A stretch of DNA of 18,430 nt, taken from the NCBI GenBank assembly GCA_038230595.1, contig JBBRMY010000040.1, forward strand, positions 1 through 18,430, written 5' to 3'. The DNA is from JBBRMY01 sp038230595. Lineage in GTDB: Bacteria; Bacteroidota; Ignavibacteria; Tepidaquicellales; Tepidaquicellaceae. The number at the start of each line of letters is the position of its first letter. Positions within the stretch are counted from its first letter, which is position 1. Below, one piece after another: positions 7,542 to 14,931 of the stretch. Under the pieces are notes generated by a model. The model was given only the letters and a program-made list of their open reading frames with translations, ran no database searches and was not told the DNA's origin. The position numbers were made by a program, and so were the translations under genes.

Positions 7542-8387
7542 ATGATAAATATTAATGTATACTTAACACATTCACTTATACAGGATGATCTGATATTAAA
7601 AAATAAAACAGTTGTAGTTATTGATGCTTTAAGAGCGACTTCTACTATATCAACAGCTCTTGCACACGGTGCAAAAGAAATAATACCGGCAGAATCAATT
7701 GCAACTGCAGTCAGAGTAGCAAAAGGATCAATAAATTCTCTTCTTTGCGGAGAAAGGAATGGCAAAATTGTTGAAGGCTTTGATCTTGGAAATTCTCCTC
7801 TTGATTATAAAGAAGAGATCGTTAAAGATAAAATGATCGCACTTTCTACAACTAATGGTACACTTACTATTTCAAAATGCAAGCATTCAAAAAATTGCAT
7901 TATTGCAAGCTTTTTGAATTTAGGAAAAGTTGTGGAATTCATAAAAACTTTGAATGAAGACTTTATAATTATTTGTTCAGGCAAGCTAAGTCAGTTCAGC
8001 CTTGAAGATACTGTATGTGCGGGCTTATTGATAAGATGTCTCATAAACAATAATAGCGAAGTAGAATATAAGCTAAATGATTCTGAGCTTTCTGCATTAA
8101 ATCTTGCAGAAATGTATTGCCTTGATAACGGTAAGGTATCTGATTCAAAAATTGAAGAAATGTTTAGAATTTCTGAGCATGGAAAGTATCTTCTTGAGAA
8201 CGGAATGGGTGATGATCTTGTATTTTGTTCAAAAGTAGATTCAATACCGAATCTTCCTATGTGTAAAGCAGGTATAATAAGATTAAAAGAGCAGTTTGAA
8301 GATGATACTCAACATAGAGCAGGCATGAAAAAATTAAGCATTACAACAAAAAAAGATAAACACGAATTAAATCAGGAAATAAAATAA
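7542..8387 (+). CDS. comB: 2-phosphosulfolactate phosphatase family protein (ComB)
   Basis: Member of the ComB family; the archaeal enzyme converts 2-phosphosulfolactate to sulfolactate in coenzyme M synthesis. Family blocks are clear: VVVIDALRATST (24-35), CGERNG (69-74), GFDLGNSP (79-86), STTNGT (102-107) and LEDTVCAG (154-161). At 281 residues it is somewhat longer than typical; the excess is a polar, Lys-rich tail after about residue 250. No comA, comC, comDE or other sulfonate gene is present, so the bacterial role is open: sulfolactate or a sulfonated metabolite, or another phosphate ester. It lies between gcvT (51 nt) and ftsK (87 nt) on the same strand. The ATG chosen is 15 codons before the first conserved strand. 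Confidence 0.87.
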   Translation: MININVYLTHSLIQDDLILKNKTVVVIDALRATSTISTALAHGAKEIIPAESIATAVRVAKGSINSLLCGERNGKIVEGFDLGNSPLDYKEEIVKDKMIALSTTNGTLTISKCKHSKNCIIASFLNLGKVVEFIKTLNEDFIIICSGKLSQFSLEDTVCAGLLIRCLINNNSEVEYKLNDSELSALNLAEMYCLDNGKVSDSKIEEMFRISEHGKYLLENGMGDDLVFCSKVDSIPNLPMCKAGIIRLKEQFEDDTQHRAGMKKLSITTKKDKHELNQEIK

Positions 8388-8474
8388 TCCGTTCTTATTC
8401 AGATACTCCTGATTCGGAAGTTTTAAAAGTTTGAGTTAGTTACCTTGATCAACTAATGCAAATATAGTAAGAAA

Positions 8475-11129
8475 ATGGCTAAGAGAACAAGAAAGCGTCC
8501 GGCAAAAGAAACTGTTTCATTGCGTGCACCAAAAGCAAGCAAGGAAGACATTACAATACCGATCGAAACTAAAAAGCAGATCTCCGGATTTTTACTTATT
8601 GCTTTTTCTTTACTGCTTACAATTGCTCTGATATCCTATAGCGAAAAAGATCAGGCAAGGATATCCGCACTTAAAGATATAGTCCAGTTTTTCAGAGAAG
8701 TTTTTTCCTCAAGAGATTCTACAGTTAATTACCTTGGTTTAGCAGGCGCAATCATTTCAGATTTTCTCATTATTTCCTTTCTTGGTTATTTTACACTGAT
8801 CATTCCCGCAATAATTTCTATATGGGGCTTTGTTCTTATAAAAAAAGAAACAAAGATCCGTTATATCCAGCTAAGCATTTACTTGTTTTTGCTTATGATG
8901 GATCTTGCAACAATAACCGGTCTTGTAAAGATTTTCAGCGGCACTCAATCATCTTTAATAAAATTCTGCGGTACTACCGGATATTTTTTTGCTGCTGTTC
9001 TTTATCAGATAACAGGTGGGATCGGCTCTTCAGTAATTGCTGCTGTAGGTTTAGTTTGCCTGGTATATCTCCTTCTTGATTCGAACATTATAAAATCACT
9101 TGCAAAGCTAAAAGTATTATGGGATAAGCTAAAAGAAAGTCTGCATAAAGAAAAAGAAGAATTGCTTCTAAAAAATGAAAATGCAAATCTGGTTACTCCG
9201 GAAGGAATAAAGCTGGACAGATCAGAAATGCAATCAGTTGAAACATCCGAGATAGATGATGTATTGCAAAGAGAAAAAGAAAAGATCCAGAAGTTTAAGT
9301 TTAGAAAAAAAACAATTAGTGCCGAGGATCTTGATCTGACTGAAAAAGAAGATATTATTAAGGAAACAGAAATTAACAGACCTAAAGAACCGGAATCGAT
9401 CGAATTCGTAGATTCTGCAATTGAAGAACATGGATTAAAAAAATCAAAGCGTCCCGGTCTGACAGAAAGACCGCGAAGAAAAAAAGAAATGTCTTCTTCC
9501 CAAAGTTCATCTGATGAGCCGACTAACTTCGAAGATATTTATATTGATAAAGGAAAAAAAGAGGCATTATCAGAAATTGAAATAAATCCTGATAATGATA
9601 ATAACCTCGGACAAATAGCCGGGAAAGATGAAGATGATTTCATGGAAGAAAAGCTTGACAGATATAAGCTTCCTCCTATTGAACTGTTGATCGATCCTAC
9701 AAAAGAAGAAAATGAATCTATTCCTGATGAAGAGCTTACTCAGAACGGAAGACTTCTTCAGGAAAAATTATTGAAGTTCGGAATTAAGATCGAAAAAGTA
9801 TTTGCAACTCCTGGTCCGGTTGTAACTTTATATGAACTTATCCCTGCAGCTGATGTAAAGCTTTCTAAAATAGAATCCTTGCAGGATGACATTGCTCTTG
9901 CTATGAAGGCAAGAGGTATCCGTATGATCATCCCAATGCCCGGCAAAGGAACTGTTGGAGTCGAGATCCCAAACAGCAAGGCACAGATGGTAAGATTTAA
10001 ATCTCTCGTAACAACTCAGCAATTCCATACTAATACCATGAAGCTGCCACTGGCTTTAGGAAAAAATATTTACGGAGATATTTATTTTGATGACCTTGCA
10101 AAAATGCCTCACTTGCTTATAGCTGGTGCAACAGGATCCGGAAAGTCAGTTGGAATTAATACTATTATTGCAAGCCTGCTGTATAAAATGCATCCTTCCG
10201 ATCTGAAATTTGTAATGATAGATCCAAAAAAGATCGAGCTAAATTTATATTCAAAGCTGAAGAAGCATTATCTTGCAACATCTACTCTCATCAATGAAAA
10301 TATAGTTACAAGCCCAAGCAATGCAGTCTCCATCCTTAAATCAGTTGCTATGGAGATGGAGCACAGATATGACAAGCTGGCAAATGCAGGAGTACGAAAT
10401 ATAGATGCTTACAATTTAAAGCTAAGCGAAGGCAAGCTGAAAGACACAGAAGTCATCAGACATAAAAAAATGCCGTATTTAGTTGTGATAATCGATGAGC
10501 TTGCAGATCTTATGATCACTGCGAAAAAAGAAATTGAAGAACCGATCGCAAGAATTGCCCAGATGGCAAGAGCGGTTGGAATACACCTCATCGTCGCAAC
10601 TCAGCGTCCGTCAACTGATGTTATTACCGGTGTCATTAAAGCGAATTTCCCTGTAAGAATTGCTTATCAGGTTGCATCACATATTGATTCCAGAACTATT
10701 TTAGATGTCGGCGGTGCGCAGCATTTACTTAGAAACGGAGACATGCTTTATTTATCATCTTCATCACCAAAACCTATTAGAATTCAAAATGCATTTATCT
10801 CTACTGAGGAATGCGAAAGTATTGCAGACTTTATTGGTGAGCAGGAAGGATTTAAAAAGCAGTATCTGCTTCCTGTACCTTTTGAAATGCGTAGTAGCGG
10901 AACTTATAGCAATGATGATAGAGATGATATGTTTGATGAAGCAGCCAGGCTTATTGTGAAATTAAATTTATGCTCTACTTCAGCTATCCAGAGAAGATTA
11001 AAGCTTGGTTATGCAAGAGCAGCCCGAATAGTAGATCAGCTGGAGGCTGCAGGCATAGTTGGTACTGCAAACGGAGCCAAAGGCAGGGAAGTACTTGTTG
11101 ATGAAGATCAATTGGAAAGAATGTTGTAA
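8475..11129 (+). CDS. ftsK: DNA translocase FtsK/SpoIIIE
   Basis: Membrane-anchored DNA motor that pumps chromosome termini at the division septum, 884 residues. A basic N terminus (MAKRTRKRP) precedes hydrophobic segments at about 35-54, 86-119, 132-152 and 170-201, consistent with the four-TM FtsK anchor. A charged, low-complexity linker spans about 205-390. The motor has FATPGPVVTLYE (443-454), Walker A GATGSGKS (551-558), Walker B VVIIDE (670-675) and ATQRPSTDVITG (708-719). The C-terminal winged-helix gamma domain, which reads orientation sequences on DNA, covers about 818-884 (STSAIQRRLKLGYARAARIVDQLE). The start is ATG at 8475. The 87-nt spacer before it shows no clear terminator, so read-through from comB is possible. 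A strong terminator follows. Confidence 0.95.
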   Translation: MAKRTRKRPAKETVSLRAPKASKEDITIPIETKKQISGFLLIAFSLLLTIALISYSEKDQARISALKDIVQFFREVFSSRDSTVNYLGLAGAIISDFLIISFLGYFTLIIPAIISIWGFVLIKKETKIRYIQLSIYLFLLMMDLATITGLVKIFSGTQSSLIKFCGTTGYFFAAVLYQITGGIGSSVIAAVGLVCLVYLLLDSNIIKSLAKLKVLWDKLKESLHKEKEELLLKNENANLVTPEGIKLDRSEMQSVETSEIDDVLQREKEKIQKFKFRKKTISAEDLDLTEKEDIIKETEINRPKEPESIEFVDSAIEEHGLKKSKRPGLTERPRRKKEMSSSQSSSDEPTNFEDIYIDKGKKEALSEIEINPDNDNNLGQIAGKDEDDFMEEKLDRYKLPPIELLIDPTKEENESIPDEELTQNGRLLQEKLLKFGIKIEKVFATPGPVVTLYELIPAADVKLSKIESLQDDIALAMKARGIRMIIPMPGKGTVGVEIPNSKAQMVRFKSLVTTQQFHTNTMKLPLALGKNIYGDIYFDDLAKMPHLLIAGATGSGKSVGINTIIASLLYKMHPSDLKFVMIDPKKIELNLYSKLKKHYLATSTLINENIVTSPSNAVSILKSVAMEMEHRYDKLANAGVRNIDAYNLKLSEGKLKDTEVIRHKKMPYLVVIIDELADLMITAKKEIEEPIARIAQMARAVGIHLIVATQRPSTDVITGVIKANFPVRIAYQVASHIDSRTILDVGGAQHLLRNGDMLYLSSSSPKPIRIQNAFISTEECESIADFIGEQEGFKKQYLLPVPFEMRSSGTYSNDDRDDMFDEAARLIVKLNLCSTSAIQRRLKLGYARAARIVDQLEAAGIVGTANGAKGREVLVDEDQLERML

Positions 11130-11181
11130 TAAATTAAAATAAAATGTTTGTAGAGAAACAGAGAGAAATATATTTTATCCT

Positions 11182-11216
11182 AAGCCTGCTGCAGTCTGAC
11201 TGCAGCAGGCTTTTTT
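11182..11216 (+). terminator. Rho-independent terminator after ftsK
   Basis: A perfect 14-bp stem pairs 11182-11195 (AAGCCTGCTGCAGT) with 11199-11212 (ACTGCAGCAGGCTT). The loop is 3 nt and the T-run continues to 11216. It marks the end of the tal-to-ftsK run. Confidence 0.92.
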
Positions 11217-11291
11217 ATATATAGTACACATATAACAAATATTGGATTTCTTTAAAATTACCCTTTCCGCATTTTTAATCTTACTTATGAA

Positions 11292-11666
11292 ATGATAAAA
11301 ATTCAGTCTCTGCACCATTTCCAGATCTGTATACCTGTAGGAAAAGAAAATGAAGCTCGCAGATTTTATACTGATATTTTGCAATTGGAAGAAATCCCAA
11401 AGCCGGAGGAATTAATTCCCAATGGAGGTCTGTGGTATAAAGTCGGTGATATAGAATTTCATATAGGTACTGAAAATGAGCTCAATAATTCCAAGCGTCA
11501 TCCGGGATTTGAAGTTTCAAATATTGAAGAAGCAAAAAGGCATTTAACAGTTCATAATATAAATTTTAAGGAAGAAACAAGAATTCCGGGACAGATAAGG
11601 ATATCATTCACTGATCCGTTTAATAATAAAATAGAATTACTTCAGAAAATTAAAGATAATAAATGA
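11292..11666 (+). CDS. VOC/glyoxalase-fold protein
   Basis: A 124-residue vicinal-oxygen-chelate protein of the glyoxalase/bleomycin-resistance/dioxygenase superfamily. Seen are the first beta-alpha-beta unit (LHHFQICIPVGKENEARRFY, 7-26), the second half with WYKVGDIEFHIG (48-59), and the closing strand FTDPFNNKIELLQ (106-118). Candidate metal ligands are His8 or His9, His57, His70 and Glu115. The substrate cannot be told from sequence; a lyase, isomerase or thiol-transfer role is as likely as resistance. Its TGA (11664-11666) overlaps the ATG of the next gene in an ATGA junction. This is the first gene after the ftsK terminator, so its promoter should lie in 11217-11291. Confidence 0.85.
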   Translation: MIKIQSLHHFQICIPVGKENEARRFYTDILQLEEIPKPEELIPNGGLWYKVGDIEFHIGTENELNNSKRHPGFEVSNIEEAKRHLTVHNINFKEETRIPGQIRISFTDPFNNKIELLQKIKDNK

Positions 11667-12244
11667 GAAAAATAATTTCATGCATGCATGTTTCTTTAGA
11701 TGGATTCGTTACCGGTCCAAAGGGTGAAATGGACTGCTTTCTTGTAAGTGATGAAATGTTCGATCGTGCAAAGAAGCTAACTGATGCTTCTGATACTGCA
11801 CTATACGGCAGAGTTACTTTTGAAATGATGGATGCATACTGGCCGGAAGCTGGAAAAGCTAAAAATGCTTCAAAGCATGACATTGAACATTCAGAATGGT
11901 ATAATAATGTTGAAAAGATCGTAATATCAAAAACTCTCAAAGACCTTCATAAAGATTCGACAAAAGTTATAAGTGAAAACGTAGTTGAAGAAATTATAAA
12001 ATTAAAAAATACTTCAGGAAAGAATATTCAGATCTTCGGCAGCCCGGGTCTGTGTCATTCATTAATGGAGTCTGATCTAATCGATGAATACTGGTTGTTC
12101 CAGAACCCTATTCTCCTGGGTAATGGTAAACCAATGTTCAAAAATATAATGGAAAGAATGAAATTTAAGCTGCTAAGTTCTAAAGAATATACCAACGGAG
12201 TTGTTGAGATGAATTATGAAAGAGTAAAGGAAGTAAATAAGTGA
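11663..12244 (+). CDS. RibD_C/dihydrofolate reductase-fold family protein
   Basis: A 193-residue NADPH-dependent reductase-fold protein of the RibD C-terminal/DHFR-like group (YyaP/YwjB type). Motifs: MHVSLDGF near the N terminus (SLDGF 11-15), LYGRVTFE (47-54), IFGSPGL (124-130) and PILLGNGKPMF (149-159). These match the 'SLDGFIAG ... LxGRxTYE ... GGxxL ... PxxLGxGxxLF' pattern of the family. No deaminase domain is fused, so it is not a complete RibD; the true substrate of such stand-alone proteins is unknown, and true folate reduction is doubtful. It is joined to the VOC gene by a 4-nt ATGA overlap and to the next gene by a 4-nt GTGA overlap, so all three are probably translated from one mRNA. 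Confidence 0.86.
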   Translation: MRKIISCMHVSLDGFVTGPKGEMDCFLVSDEMFDRAKKLTDASDTALYGRVTFEMMDAYWPEAGKAKNASKHDIEHSEWYNNVEKIVISKTLKDLHKDSTKVISENVVEEIIKLKNTSGKNIQIFGSPGLCHSLMESDLIDEYWLFQNPILLGNGKPMFKNIMERMKFKLLSSKEYTNGVVEMNYERVKEVNK

Positions 12245-12813
12245 GAGTTTATTTATTTTTAATTGTTATATTCATTTCCTCGGATGTTTTTTGCCAGTCG
12301 GATAGTATTAACAAGACTAAAGAAATATTTTCAATTACATACAGAGATAATAATCAAAAAACTGTTGAGGTTGAGGATGTGAATATTACATATAGTGATT
12401 CGTCATCTTTAATGTTTCAAAACTGGGTATATGATGTTATAAAAAGCAAAGGAAGTACTGAATCACATTTCATAAATTTTAAAAGCATATCAACTATTGG
12501 TTACAAATCAGGTGTTGGGGGTGGAAGTAGATTCGGAATCGGCTTTATTACAGGATTTGGAATCGGATTTACTATTGGATTAATCGCGGGAAAGTTTAAC
12601 CCAGTAGGAGATAGTCAGGAATCAAATCTTGGTGATAGATTTGTAACAGGGACTCTCTTTGGAACGGTTTTGGGAATTCCGGCAGGATTAATTGGATTAT
12701 TGACCGGTATAGGTTCTAAAGAATACGAAGTAGTGGATATTTCAAAGTATGATACTGCTAAAAAGTATGAAGTAATCACAAGAATGATGAAAAAAGGATT
12801 TGAGAAAAATTAA
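12241..12813 (+). CDS. Exported glycine-zipper protein, copy 1
   Basis: A 190-residue protein of unknown function. Residues 1-19 are a signal peptide ending VFCQ, a common Bacteroidota cleavage pattern. A polar domain (about 28-85) is followed by two glycine-rich hydrophobic segments: 98-118 (GIGFITGFGIGFTIGLIAG) and 135-158 (ending GLLTGIG). They form a likely hairpin with glycine-zipper spacing, then a charged tail. The start is GTG at 12241, overlapping the previous TGA; it sits exactly where the signal peptide begins. The protein is clearly paralogous to the product of 17637-18206: same layout, shared GFGIGF core, shared TGIGxKE(Y/F)E after the second hydrophobic segment, and KYEVI near the end. 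It is probably inserted in or attached to the outer membrane, or periplasmic. Confidence 0.75.
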   Translation: MRVYLFLIVIFISSDVFCQSDSINKTKEIFSITYRDNNQKTVEVEDVNITYSDSSSLMFQNWVYDVIKSKGSTESHFINFKSISTIGYKSGVGGGSRFGIGFITGFGIGFTIGLIAGKFNPVGDSQESNLGDRFVTGTLFGTVLGIPAGLIGLLTGIGSKEYEVVDISKYDTAKKYEVITRMMKKGFEKN

Positions 12814-12820
12814 TAAATTC

Positions 12821-12834
12821 GTAAAATATTTTAC
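12821..12834. repeat. 14-bp perfect palindrome
   Basis: GTAAAATATTTTAC is fully self-complementary and lies 8 nt after the stop of the upstream gene. It has no GC core and no T-run, so a terminator role is doubtful; it may be chance in AT-rich DNA. Confidence 0.4.
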
Positions 12835-12957
12835 CTAAACATATAATTTTTATAAAGAATTTAAATATTTCTCTTTTATTCCAAAAGTGGGACAACTTAC
12901 TGACACTAAGAAAATACATATGAAGTAAATTATAATACTTTACAAAATAGATCTACT

Positions 12958-12987
12958 AAAAGCCGAATTTATCGGCTTTTTTTGTTT
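12958..12987 (+). terminator. Hairpin terminator in cassette copy A
   Basis: Stem 12958-12966 (AAAAGCCGA) pairs with 12972-12980 (TCGGCTTTT) around a 5-nt loop, followed by a T-rich tract (TTTGTTTT). It would terminate the VOC-reductase-exported protein mRNA about 145 nt after its last stop. Confidence 0.8.
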
Positions 12988-13043
12988 TATTTAATATTAT
13001 AATTTTTATTAAAAATTGACTAATTTCAATATTCAACATTAAA
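12958..13043 (+). repeat. Duplicated intergenic cassette, copy A
   Basis: This stretch matches 14353-14437 at about 78 of 86 aligned positions, with one gap. It contains a hairpin terminator, a shared AT-rich block (GTTTTATTTAATATTATAAT) and a conserved TTGACT at 13016-13021. It ends 39 nt before the start of the propeller gene. The flanking genes of the two copies are unrelated. Confidence 0.88.
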
Positions 13044-13082
13044 TTAAATCGCTCCTATCCTCAATAACTTTCAATAAGTCTT

Positions 13083-14273
13083 ATGTCACAGGAATCTTAT
13101 CCGGGCTTTCAAGAACAAACGTTTCCTCAAGGCGATTTCAAAAAAAGCGGTAAAAAAATTCATTTATTTATTCTTTTAATAGCTGTTCTTTTGATTGGAT
13201 TATATTTCTCTCTTAAACCATTTCTGTTTCCAAATTCCATCAAAGGTGATCTGATCGATCTTACATATGTCCCCGGAGTGAATGGAAGCTCCGGAAAGCT
13301 TTGGATCCAGACTGACGGTTCTTTCAGCTACATTTCCAAAACCTCCTCCCCGGGTAAAACATCAGTTGGAAGAAAAGGCATTTTCTGTAAAACTTACAGC
13401 TATGTTTATGATCCTGAAAAAAATAAAATACTTCAGGTACTGAAGTTACCTTATGATGAACTTCCGCCTCCTCAAAAAGTTTTTTATAAAGATGGAAAGG
13501 TCTGGGTTGTAAGTAAAGAATACGGAGAGTATGAGCCAATGATAAATATTTATGATGCAGAAACAACTGCTTTAGTCTCAGATACTAAAGATTTTATTTC
13601 AAAGAATTCAGAGCTTATTTCAGGCATCACAACTTTAAGAATAGAAGAAGAACCAAAGCGGTTTAGTATTACTACCCATGATGGAAAGGAATTTGTTTAC
13701 TCTGTAGATAAAGGTAAAGTATTTTTAAATGATCAGGATCTTAAAATAGAGAATGAAAAGGAAAATGGTGATGAGAATGTAACTATCTTTGCATTGGGAA
13801 ATGAGGAAGGCTCTGCTCCCAGAAAAAATGTATTTAAAGTTACAGGTCCGTATTCTCAGATCGTTTCAAGAAATGTTTCTCAAAGCCTGCTCAATAATTC
13901 TAAATCATTGAAGTTTATGAATAATGCAGAAGCAGAGATGCTTGTCCCCGGCAAAGTTTTCCTTGAAGGTATTATCTTATATCAGGATAAAGAGCTCGTT
14001 GTAATATTACATCAATCTCAGATAGGAAAGAACGCAGCCAGAATGCTTACCTGTATAGATATTTCCGGTAAAGAAAAATGGACTGCAGATCAGAACACTC
14101 TATTTGAAAATATGGGAGTAAGTGAAAAGAATCCTTTCTCTGATATTTTTTTTATGAAGGATAAATTCAAAATGGAACGCTCAGGTAATTTGTTTATCTT
14201 TAAATTTGATCCTACAGGTGTAATTGGTTTGGACGCAGGATCAGGTAAAAAGCTCTGGGAATTAGATATCTGA
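13083..14273 (+). CDS. Membrane-anchored PQQ-like beta-propeller protein
   Basis: A 396-residue protein with a short cytoplasmic head (1-25), one membrane helix (about 26-45) and a large beta-rich extracytoplasmic domain. PQQ-like strand motifs are visible, most clearly the last one, IGLDAGSGKKLWELDI (381-396), which resembles the 'YALDAxTGKxLW' repeat, and ITCIDISGKEKW-like text around 319-332. Earlier blades are degenerate. There are no catalytic residues that I recognise. It may sense or scaffold at the envelope, or bind a ligand through the propeller; this is inference. The N-terminal Gln/Pro/Gly-rich head has no signal cleavage site, so it probably stays anchored. Its leader holds cassette copy A, and copy B follows the gene. 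Confidence 0.65.
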   Translation: MSQESYPGFQEQTFPQGDFKKSGKKIHLFILLIAVLLIGLYFSLKPFLFPNSIKGDLIDLTYVPGVNGSSGKLWIQTDGSFSYISKTSSPGKTSVGRKGIFCKTYSYVYDPEKNKILQVLKLPYDELPPPQKVFYKDGKVWVVSKEYGEYEPMINIYDAETTALVSDTKDFISKNSELISGITTLRIEEEPKRFSITTHDGKEFVYSVDKGKVFLNDQDLKIENEKENGDENVTIFALGNEEGSAPRKNVFKVTGPYSQIVSRNVSQSLLNNSKSLKFMNNAEAEMLVPGKVFLEGIILYQDKELVVILHQSQIGKNAARMLTCIDISGKEKWTADQNTLFENMGVSEKNPFSDIFFMKDKFKMERSGNLFIFKFDPTGVIGLDAGSGKKLWELDI

Positions 14274-14352
14274 TATTTGCGGAAAAATTTTACTGCATCT
14301 AAGAAAATTCTGCTTATTAAATAAAAAAAATTAATTTTAAGAATTTGTTAAT

Positions 14353-14382
14353 AAAAGCCGATTTTATCGGCTTTTTTGTTTT
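14353..14382 (+). terminator. Hairpin terminator in cassette copy B
   Basis: Stem 14353-14361 (AAAAGCCGA) pairs with 14367-14375 (TCGGCTTTT), loop TTTTA, with a following T-rich tract. It lies 79 nt after the propeller gene stop. Confidence 0.8.
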
Positions 14383-14437
14383 ATTTAATATTATAATTTC
14401 TGATAGAAATTGACTAATTTCATTATTCAACAATAAA
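14353..14437 (+). repeat. Duplicated intergenic cassette, copy B
   Basis: Second copy of the 12958-13043 cassette, with the same order: hairpin, AT block, TTGACT (14410-14415), ATTATTCAACAATAAA. It ends 9 nt before the ATG of the two-TM gene. Differences from copy A cluster between the AT block and TTGACT; the hairpin stem arms are identical. Confidence 0.88.
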
Positions 14438-14446
14438 CAGAATACA

Positions 14447-14887
14447 ATGAGACCTGAAACCCAGGAATTAATTGGTAAGATCGGAATGGGTATCGGATTT
14501 GTAGGGTTTTTAATAGGTATGGCAGCTGCCATAACTGTGAATCCAATAATCGGAGGCATTGCAACGGTTTTAGGATTATCATTATTCGGTTATTTTATAC
14601 TCAGTCCAATTATTCGCCGGAGAAGGGAAAAAGGTCTGATGGAATCAGGCAATCAGGCACAGGTTCGCATAGTTGAATTGTGGGATACCGGAGTTACTCT
14701 GAATAATTCACCACAGATAGCAATGACGGTCGAAGTCACTCCTGAAGCGGGTCCGGTATTCAGATCTAAAATTAAAAAATTTATTTCAAGGCTTGATACT
14801 TATGAATATCGCGAAGGTATGTATTGTGTGGTACGCTATGATCCGAACAACACTTCAAATATAATGATTGTAAGTACGAATAATTAA
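14447..14887 (+). CDS. Two-TM protein with small beta-rich C-terminal domain
   Basis: A 146-residue protein. Two hydrophobic segments (about 10-29 and 33-56) form a membrane hairpin with many glycines, followed by the basic stretch RRRREKG (57-63), which should face the cytoplasm. The C-terminal domain (about 65-146) has the pattern 'GxxAxVxxxxDTGxxxNxxPxxxxxxxVxPExGPxFxxxxxxxISRLxxxxxxxGxxxxVRYDPxNxS'. I know this pattern from many small bacterial membrane proteins resembling DUF3592/SHOCT-linked domains; its function is not established. The exact family name is uncertain. It starts right after cassette copy B and stops 44 nt before the T9SS cargo gene, so the two may share an mRNA. Confidence 0.68.
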   Translation: MRPETQELIGKIGMGIGFVGFLIGMAAAITVNPIIGGIATVLGLSLFGYFILSPIIRRRREKGLMESGNQAQVRIVELWDTGVTLNNSPQIAMTVEVTPEAGPVFRSKIKKFISRLDTYEYREGMYCVVRYDPNNTSNIMIVSTNN

Positions 14888-14931
14888 AAAGATTTTATTA
14901 ACAACAAAACTAATATCATACAATTTAAATA

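Noticed and set aside
8388..8474. Sigma-70-like promoter for ftsK (TTGATC ... TATAGT)
   Set aside because: The spacing between the hexamers is 12 nt, too short for a working -35/-10 pair, and other TTGA hexamers are spaced too far.
11663..12244. True dihydrofolate reductase or full RibD
   Set aside because: No deaminase domain, and the motifs fit the stand-alone RibD_C-like group, whose substrates are not known.
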